NCBI GenBank assembly: GCA_022564455.1 | Contig: JADFLK010000155.1 | Coordinates: forward strand, 1-5,811 | Direction: 5' to 3' | DNA length: 5,811 nucleotides | Source of the DNA: Bacteroidota bacterium | Lineage (GTDB): Bacteria > Bacteroidota > Rhodothermia > Rhodothermales > Rubricoccaceae | In this document: positions 1 through 5,811 of the stretch, in pieces | How positions within the stretch are numbered: the stretch's first letter is position 1 | Layout of the letters: the number at the start of each line of letters is the position of its first letter | Notes under the pieces: model-generated | Databases searched by the model: none | Told to the model about the DNA's origin: nothing | What the model saw: only the letters and a program-made list of their open reading frames with translations | Translations under genes and position numbers: made by a program

Positions 1-1110
1 ACAGAACAAACACGCTTGCAGGCTGAGCTTGTCCGGCTCAGAACCGAGGCCAATGGAGTGGGACTCAACACGGCCTCTCTGAACGAACAAATCGCTCGCC
101 TTCGGGAGCAGAATGAGCATTCCGCTGAGGAACAGAATCAACTTGAGGCAGAACGCCAACGCCTTGCCGCGTCGCTGGCATCACAGGAAGCCGACATCCT
201 TATTTCGCGAGCCGAACTTGACGCAGAACAGAACGGCATCCGATCAGCTCGCAACGGGATGAGTGCCGAGGCCGAAGCACTTCGAGCAGAGAACGCGGCA
301 CTTTCGAGCGAGGTGGCTGGCCTGCGTGCAGACCGCGAACGGCTGACGCAAACGAGAGATGATCTGGCTACTATGCCGGGGAGGAATGAGCCTTCAACCG
401 TTTCTACGAGCGTTCTTCAGCAGCTCCGAACTGCGCGCGACGAAGCCGCTTCCGAACGAGACGAGTACGCACGCACCACCGCATCACTGCGGCGCGAGAA
501 AGACGAACTGGCAGCCCGCATCCGCGAACTGGAGGAACAGCGTGCGCAGCTGATGCAAGAGCGCCTACGGCTCATCACGGATCGTGATCAGGTCATCCGC
601 GAGCGCGACGCGTTGCACCGCGAGGCCGAACGCCTCCGCAACGAAAGCCGTGGATCAGCTTCCTCCAACAATGAGAGCACAGAACATATGCCTGATCCAC
701 CTTCTGAGCCTAATCCACCCGTGTCTGCGACGCCGGCACCGAACGAAATGGATGCAGAGGGTGAGGACGAGGGCGAACCGGCCGCCTCCAACGAAAGCGA
801 CGGTCCCTATATCCAGCTGACGGGATTCGATTATGACCGGCTGGAGAATCCACGTGAGGTCCTCCGTTTCATTGACGACGTTGAGTTCCCGCATTTCGCA
901 CCAATGACGCGAGCCGGCGGCGATGTGCTCGTTCTATTCGTAACCGACGATGACGGTTGGGTGATCCGCGCCGAGGTGGCCGAGCCAATCGGCAGTGGCC
1001 TCGACATCGTGGCCGAGCAGATCGTGCGGACGATGCACTTCAAGCTCCAGAGCGTGGAAGATCTCCCGGCGGCGTTGCGCTCGCAGGTGACGGTGGCGTT
1101 TAATCGGTAG
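1..1110 (+). CDS. Coiled-coil protein with C-terminal TonB-C-like domain (5' end outside window)
   Basis: The frame is open from base 1 to the TAG at 1108-1110, so 369 residues are visible and the true start probably lies upstream. A TTG at 16 is in frame but has codons of the same heptad-type composition before it, so I do not take it as the start. Visible residues 1-215 are rich in E, R, Q, A and L with heptad-like spacing, indicating a long coiled coil, with a break near residues 124-138 (PGRNEPSTVSTS). Residues 216-270 form a low-complexity linker rich in S, N, P, E and D. Residues 276-369 resemble a TonB C-terminal fold: an FPHFAP segment where the family has YP..A, then VLVLFVTDDDGWV, a GSGLD motif, a helix, and a final strand RSQVTVAFNR. 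The same domain, including GSGLD, occurs in the M56 protein encoded at 1623-3785. The missing N-terminus could be a membrane anchor or another M56 peptidase; this cannot be decided here. The function is unknown, and a periplasmic location is inferred. Confidence 0.85.
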   Translation, partial: TEQTRLQAELVRLRTEANGVGLNTASLNEQIARLREQNEHSAEEQNQLEAERQRLAASLASQEADILISRAELDAEQNGIRSARNGMSAEAEALRAENAALSSEVAGLRADRERLTQTRDDLATMPGRNEPSTVSTSVLQQLRTARDEAASERDEYARTTASLRREKDELAARIRELEEQRAQLMQERLRLITDRDQVIRERDALHREAERLRNESRGSASSNNESTEHMPDPPSEPNPPVSATPAPNEMDAEGEDEGEPAASNESDGPYIQLTGFDYDRLENPREVLRFIDDVEFPHFAPMTRAGGDVLVLFVTDDDGWVIRAEVAEPIGSGLDIVAEQIVRTMHFKLQSVEDLPAALRSQVTVAFNR

Positions 1111-1186
1111 GCGGGGCTAACCGTCTTCAGCGTGGCCGACTGACGGGCTAGGAAGCCATGTTTTGTTCCGAGCGTGGCAAATGCCC

Positions 1187-1216
1187 TTGACATGCCTACT
1201 ATTCGAGTCGTACTAT
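1187..1216 (+). promoter_or_regulatory. Sigma70-like promoter of the blaI-blaR-like pair
   Basis: TTGACA at 1187-1192 is a perfect -35 consensus. It is followed by an 18-bp spacer and TACTAT at 1211-1216 as the -10 box (4 of 6 to TATAAT). Transcription would begin near 1222-1225, leaving a leader of about 20 nt before the ATG at 1244. TACTAT also occurs at 1197-1202, 14 bp upstream of the -10 copy. This placement supports ATG 1244 over the in-frame TTG at 1163, which would lie upstream of the promoter. Confidence 0.6.
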
Positions 1217-1224
1217 CGGTACGA
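1208..1224. promoter_or_regulatory. Inverted-repeat operator, probably for the BlaI-like repressor
   Basis: TCGTAC at 1208-1213 and GTACGA at 1219-1224 are perfect reverse complements separated by 5 bases (TCGTACTATCGGTACGA). The repeat covers the -10 box at 1211-1216 and the likely transcription start. BlaI/MecI repressors bind dyad sites as dimers and repress their own operons, so autorepression by the product of 1244-1630 is the simplest reading. The site contains TACTA, which resembles half-sites of known BlaI/MecI operators, but it is not the staphylococcal sequence. Binding is inferred, not shown. Confidence 0.55.
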
Positions 1225-1243
1225 ACACAGCACATCATCCTCT

Positions 1244-1630
1244 ATGCGCAACCCTTTGAGCCCGCTGGGCGGCACTGAAATGGAGGTGCTCCAACACGTC
1301 TGGACCCTCCGAAGCGCCACCGCACGCCAGGTCTACGACCGCATCCGCGCCAACCGAAGCATTGCCTACACGACGGTAATGACGGTTATGAAAAACCTCG
1401 CCGGCAAGGGCTACCTGTCGTACGAACAGGACGGTGCTGCGTACGTCTATGCGGCAGCGCGCCCACCGGAAGACGTGCGGGGTAGCCTCCTTGCAGGCTT
1501 CGTCGAGAAGGTGTTCGGCGGCTCGCCCCTCTCGCTCGTCCAAGCGCTTGTTCAACACGAAAACCTGACCAAAGCTCAGCGTGCCGAACTACGCCGCCTC
1601 ATTGACACGATGGAGGACGACGATGCCTGA
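1244..1630 (+). CDS. blaI: BlaI/MecI/CopY-family transcriptional repressor
   Basis: The 128-residue product matches the usual family length (about 120-130). Residues 6-70 form a winged helix-turn-helix: LGGTEMEVLQHVW (first helix), SATARQVYDRI (second helix), SIAYTTVMTVMKNLAGKGYL (recognition helix region), then EQDGAAYVYAA as the wing. Residues 83-123 (LLAGFVEKVFGGSPLSLVQA and the following helix ending LRRLIDTM) correspond to the dimerisation helices. By my unaided alignment A101-L102 falls where MecI is cleaved (N101-F102), so proteolytic inactivation is possible, but that register is inferred. I chose ATG 1244 because the protein then begins at the normal family position and because the promoter lies at 1187-1216; the TTG at 1163 would add 27 unrelated residues. 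No clear Shine-Dalgarno sequence precedes ATG 1244. The gene overlaps the downstream peptidase gene by 8 bp, the usual repressor-sensor arrangement. The symbol denotes the family; a beta-lactam role is not implied. Confidence 0.9.
   Translation: MRNPLSPLGGTEMEVLQHVWTLRSATARQVYDRIRANRSIAYTTVMTVMKNLAGKGYLSYEQDGAAYVYAAARPPEDVRGSLLAGFVEKVFGGSPLSLVQALVQHENLTKAQRAELRRLIDTMEDDDA
1612..1616 (+). promoter_or_regulatory. Strong ribosome binding site inside the 3' end of the blaI-like gene
   Basis: GGAGG at 1612-1616 lies 6 nt before the ATG at 1623. It is the only strong Shine-Dalgarno sequence at a gene start in this window. It decides the start of the peptidase gene in favour of ATG 1623 over the upstream in-frame GTG at 1581, and suggests translation coupled to the repressor gene. 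Confidence 0.75.
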
Positions 1631-3785
1631 CATTCTCTCCCTACTCGAAGCGCTGGGCGCGTGGAGTTTGCCGTATGTCTGGCTGCCGGTGGGCATCTGG
1701 ACGACCACGACGCTGTTTGTCCTCGTGATTCTGCGATTTGCACGGCGAGCACATCCGCTCGTACCGCACCTCGTCCGGCAAGCCCTAATCGCCGCGCTGC
1801 CGCTTGCGCTCGCAGCGGGTATCGTGTTGTCTCCTCTAATGCCGCCAATACTGTCTGCATCGCATACAGAGGATCTTACGCCTACGGCGCAGGTGTCTAT
1901 GGCGCAACGTACGGCGGAGGCGTCCATACCTGCAATATTTCAGGCCGAACCACTCATGGGAGCCGTACATGAATCCTCTCCGATGCCTCTGGGCATGCGC
2001 CTGGCCGGATTCGCTCTCCTGCTCGTAATCGGCGTTGCGCTGTTAGGACTCCTCCGCCTCGCACTCATGATTCGGGCGCTCCAGAACTTCCGCAGGCAGC
2101 TTACCCCCGCTGCCGACTTGCGCGCCGCCGTTGAGGATCGCCGCCATACGTGGACGTTGCCGCGCAAAATTAAAACGGCGTGGACATCGGAACGGACCAC
2201 TCCTTTCACCTTCGGCTGGCGGCACCCAGTTATCGTGATACCGGAAGAGCTAAAGAACAAGAAGGAAGCCCTCGCGCTGGCCCTCGACCACGAATTGGCC
2301 CACATCCACAGGAGGGACTTCGCAATGCGCACACTCGATCACGTGCTCGTTGCAGTGTTTGGCTGGCATCCGCTGGTTTGGCTACTCAGCCGCACGCTCG
2401 ACGAGGGCCGTGAGCAACTCTGCGATGCGGAAGTGCTCGCCCGCCGATCGCACCACCGTCGCGCTTACGCTGACCTCCTTCTCTCCTTCGCGGCACTGCC
2501 TACACCGACTCTGGCGCTCAGCGCTGCATCGCCGACTTCGTTCCTGTCCAATCGTCTTGCCGCTATGAAAACGAAATCCCTCGCTCCTACGCGCATCGCC
2601 ACTCTTCGCCGTACCGGGCTTGCCCTCGGTGCCATTGTTTTCTCCATCGTCATTCTCGCGAGTGGGATGGGTGCGGCGGTCGCGTCGCCTGATGCTCCCA
2701 TCGCTCCTAACCCTCTCGATTTTGCGACGCAGAATCCCCCACCGGTACAAGACTTTCATCTCGTGAACCCGCGCATCGAAGTGGACGGGACCCTCGTTGA
2801 ACAGAGTGCCGTTGAATTGACGGCCTCGTCCTTTGTCTATTTCTTCATCGAGATTCCTGGGCAGGGCCGGTACATCATTTCTGCAGATCCGTTCGATGGA
2901 GCTTCCGAAGCAGGGAGCTTTGAGGGTCGTCAGTTGTCCTTCGTGGTGGATGGACACCGTGTGGTAGTCCTCTCGGAGACGCCGATTCTGGGGCATAATC
3001 GAGCGATCCCTGCATACGCCCTCCTCGACTCCGACGCGCCAACGAATGGCGTAGCCCTCGGGGTTACGAGAGACTACGAGCAGATTCCTGCGCTTGACAT
3101 CGGATTGTTCCCGGACCCGCGTCCTTCCGAGGCCGTGCGAGACACCATCATCTACGAGGTTGTAGAGGAGATGCCGAGTATCGTCGGCGGGTTAGAGTCG
3201 ATTCAGAACGAGATCCGTTATCCGAACATGGCCCGTCAGGCTGGAATCGAGGGCCGCGTGTTCGTACAATTCGTGGTAGATGAAGAGGGCTACGTGGAAG
3301 ATGCCGTGGTCATGCGAGGACTCGGAAGCGGGCTGGATGCCGAGGCCCTTCGCGCGGTGAGCCAAGCACGCTTTACGCCTGGCCGCCATCGCGGCGAAGC
3401 GGTGAAGGTCCGTATGACGCTGCCCGTCACGTTCAGGATCGATCAGTATGGAGGCGAAGTCAATTCTCGGCCGGCACGTGAACTGCTCGACAACTGGAGG
3501 TTCCGTGAACTGATGCGACGCCGAGATCCCACGCCTGAGCAGATTGACGGGCAACTCGCCGAGTTCGAGGCCGCCGTTCGTGCCGAACTGACACAAGCTC
3601 ACGCAGAAGCAGATTCGCTCCAGGAGCAGGCGGGCGACGCCCCGACACCAGACCACCGAACCGAATTTGTCCGCCTTCAGACCCGAACCATGCTGCTGGA
3701 GCAGCGATACCGGCAAATCGTCGAAGAACGGGAACGCATACGACTCGGGCGTATGGAGGCTGAGATCCTGGGCCGCGACAACTGA
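1623..3785 (+). CDS. BlaR1/MecR1-like M56 membrane metallopeptidase with TonB-C domain
   Basis: The product has 720 residues. Likely membrane segments are at about 19-39, 54-77, 126-149 and 331-353. The M56 zinc peptidase lies in the cytoplasmic loop between the last two: TPFTFGWRHPVIVIPEEL precedes the catalytic HELAH (H223, E224, H227), followed by HRRDF, and E264 in EQLCD is the likely third zinc ligand, 41 residues after H223. After the last membrane segment the chain is probably periplasmic. Residues 403-455 form a beta-rich module (FVYFFIEIPGQGRYIISADP to LSETPIL), 517-606 a TonB-C domain (GGLESIQNEIRYP, GIEGRVFVQFVVDEEGYV, GSGLDAEAL, VTLPVTFRI-like end), and 607-720 a charged, helical, partly coiled-coil tail. 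The class D-like penicillin-binding sensor of true BlaR1/MecR1 is absent, so the stimulus is unknown and probably not a beta-lactam. The start codon overlaps the end of the repressor gene (ATGCCTGA), implying co-translation and a repressor-sensor pair. The expected action, by analogy with BlaR1, is signal-triggered intramembrane proteolysis that inactivates the repressor. Peptidase assignment is firm; sensor function is inferred. Confidence 0.9.
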   Translation: MPDILSLLEALGAWSLPYVWLPVGIWTTTTLFVLVILRFARRAHPLVPHLVRQALIAALPLALAAGIVLSPLMPPILSASHTEDLTPTAQVSMAQRTAEASIPAIFQAEPLMGAVHESSPMPLGMRLAGFALLLVIGVALLGLLRLALMIRALQNFRRQLTPAADLRAAVEDRRHTWTLPRKIKTAWTSERTTPFTFGWRHPVIVIPEELKNKKEALALALDHELAHIHRRDFAMRTLDHVLVAVFGWHPLVWLLSRTLDEGREQLCDAEVLARRSHHRRAYADLLLSFAALPTPTLALSAASPTSFLSNRLAAMKTKSLAPTRIATLRRTGLALGAIVFSIVILASGMGAAVASPDAPIAPNPLDFATQNPPPVQDFHLVNPRIEVDGTLVEQSAVELTASSFVYFFIEIPGQGRYIISADPFDGASEAGSFEGRQLSFVVDGHRVVVLSETPILGHNRAIPAYALLDSDAPTNGVALGVTRDYEQIPALDIGLFPDPRPSEAVRDTIIYEVVEEMPSIVGGLESIQNEIRYPNMARQAGIEGRVFVQFVVDEEGYVEDAVVMRGLGSGLDAEALRAVSQARFTPGRHRGEAVKVRMTLPVTFRIDQYGGEVNSRPARELLDNWRFRELMRRRDPTPEQIDGQLAEFEAAVRAELTQAHAEADSLQEQAGDAPTPDHRTEFVRLQTRTMLLEQRYRQIVEERERIRLGRMEAEILGRDN

Positions 3786-3865
3786 GTTGAGGTCAATCGG
3801 CAATACAGCCAGCTTGAGAATGGTACTGCTACACGAATGAAGCAACACCTCAAACGGGTTTGAAA

Positions 3866-3896
3866 GGCGTAGCGGAGTGTGCTCCGCGAAATCGCC
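3866..3896 (+). terminator. GC-rich hairpin, possible terminator of the blaI-blaR-like transcript
   Basis: GCGGAG (3872-3877), loop TGTG, and CTCCGC (3882-3887) form a perfect 6-bp stem. GGCG (3866-3869) and CGCC (3893-3896) can add an outer stem across an asymmetric internal loop. It lies about 80 nt after the M56 stop codon and just before the possible thiC promoter. There is no U-tract after it, so it is not a typical intrinsic terminator; it could be a 3'-end stabiliser or have another role. Confidence 0.35.
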
Positions 3897-3920
3897 ACGT
3901 AGCCGTCATCATCGTATCTT
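3892..3920 (+). promoter_or_regulatory. Possible thiC promoter
   Basis: TCGCCA (3892-3897, 4 of 6 to TTGACA), a 17-bp spacer and TATCTT (3915-3920, 4 of 6 to TATAAT) would start transcription near 3926-3928, a few bases before the first paired base of the riboswitch (3932). The position is what a riboswitch leader requires, but both boxes are only moderate matches. Confidence 0.4.
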
Positions 3921-3931
3921 GCCTCAACGGA

Positions 3932-5811
<1,880 letters not shown>

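Noticed and set aside
1146..1168. Possible terminator after the first gene: GGCT, AGGA loop, AGCC followed by a T-rich run
   Set aside because: The stem is only 4 bp and the T run is interrupted; it is too weak to call as a terminator.
1163..1243. Longer version of the BlaI-like protein starting at TTG 1163
   Set aside because: It would add 27 residues with no family similarity and would begin upstream of the promoter at 1187-1216. ATG 1244 gives the normal family length.
1418..1425. TCGTACGA palindrome inside the repressor gene, resembling fused operator half-sites
   Set aside because: It is short, has different spacing from the promoter dyad, and lies within conserved winged-helix codons (LSYEQ); chance is the simpler explanation.
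1581..1622. GTG start at 1581 for the M56 protein
   Set aside because: It would extend the overlap with the repressor gene and has no ribosome site. ATG 1623 is preceded by GGAGG at ideal spacing and gives a normal N-terminus.
2382..2996. 204-codon open frame on the - strand
   Set aside because: It lies entirely within the M56 gene, has an arginine-rich composition typical of an antisense frame in GC-rich DNA, and matches no family I recognise.
3192..3848. 218-codon open frame on the - strand over the 3' end of the M56 gene
   Set aside because: It is antisense to the well-supported TonB-C and coiled-coil coding sequence, with no domain or start signal recognised.

Overview
The window reads as a chromosomal segment from a Gram-negative bacterium of moderately high GC content, probably in the Bacteroidota/Rhodothermota neighbourhood. 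That placement is inference. It rests on M56 peptidase and coiled-coil proteins carrying TonB-C-type domains, which imply a periplasm and outer membrane, and on weak Shine-Dalgarno sites at two of the three visible starts. No marker gene fixes the taxon. All genes lie on the + strand.

Layout: (1) 1-1110 is the 3' part of a gene for a long coiled-coil protein ending in an acidic/proline linker and a TonB-C-like domain. (2) 1187-1224 holds a sigma70-like promoter whose -10 box sits inside a perfect inverted repeat, a likely autoregulatory operator. (3) 1244-1630 is a BlaI/MecI-family repressor. (4) 1623-3785 overlaps it by 8 bp and encodes a BlaR1/MecR1-like M56 membrane metallopeptidase. It has no penicillin-binding sensor; its periplasmic part is a beta-rich domain, a TonB-C domain and a coiled-coil tail. 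(5) 3786-4127 is a non-coding leader with a small hairpin, a possible promoter, a canonical TPP riboswitch and a probable expression platform. (6) 4128 to the window end is thiC, cut off shortly before its C-terminal iron-sulfur cysteine motif.

Functionally there are two units. The blaI-blaR-like pair should form a signal-responsive derepression circuit: the membrane protease senses a periplasmic or envelope signal and causes inactivation of the repressor, freeing the promoter in front of both genes. The upstream coiled-coil/TonB-C gene has the same kinds of modules as the sensor and may be a paralogous or partner protein. The second unit is thiamine pyrimidine biosynthesis, with thiC under TPP feedback control.

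The most unusual features are the sensor architecture, shared in part by the adjacent gene, and the thiC leader. In that leader two copies of TTGGTTCTT are both complementary to a single AAGAACCAA placed just before the start codon.
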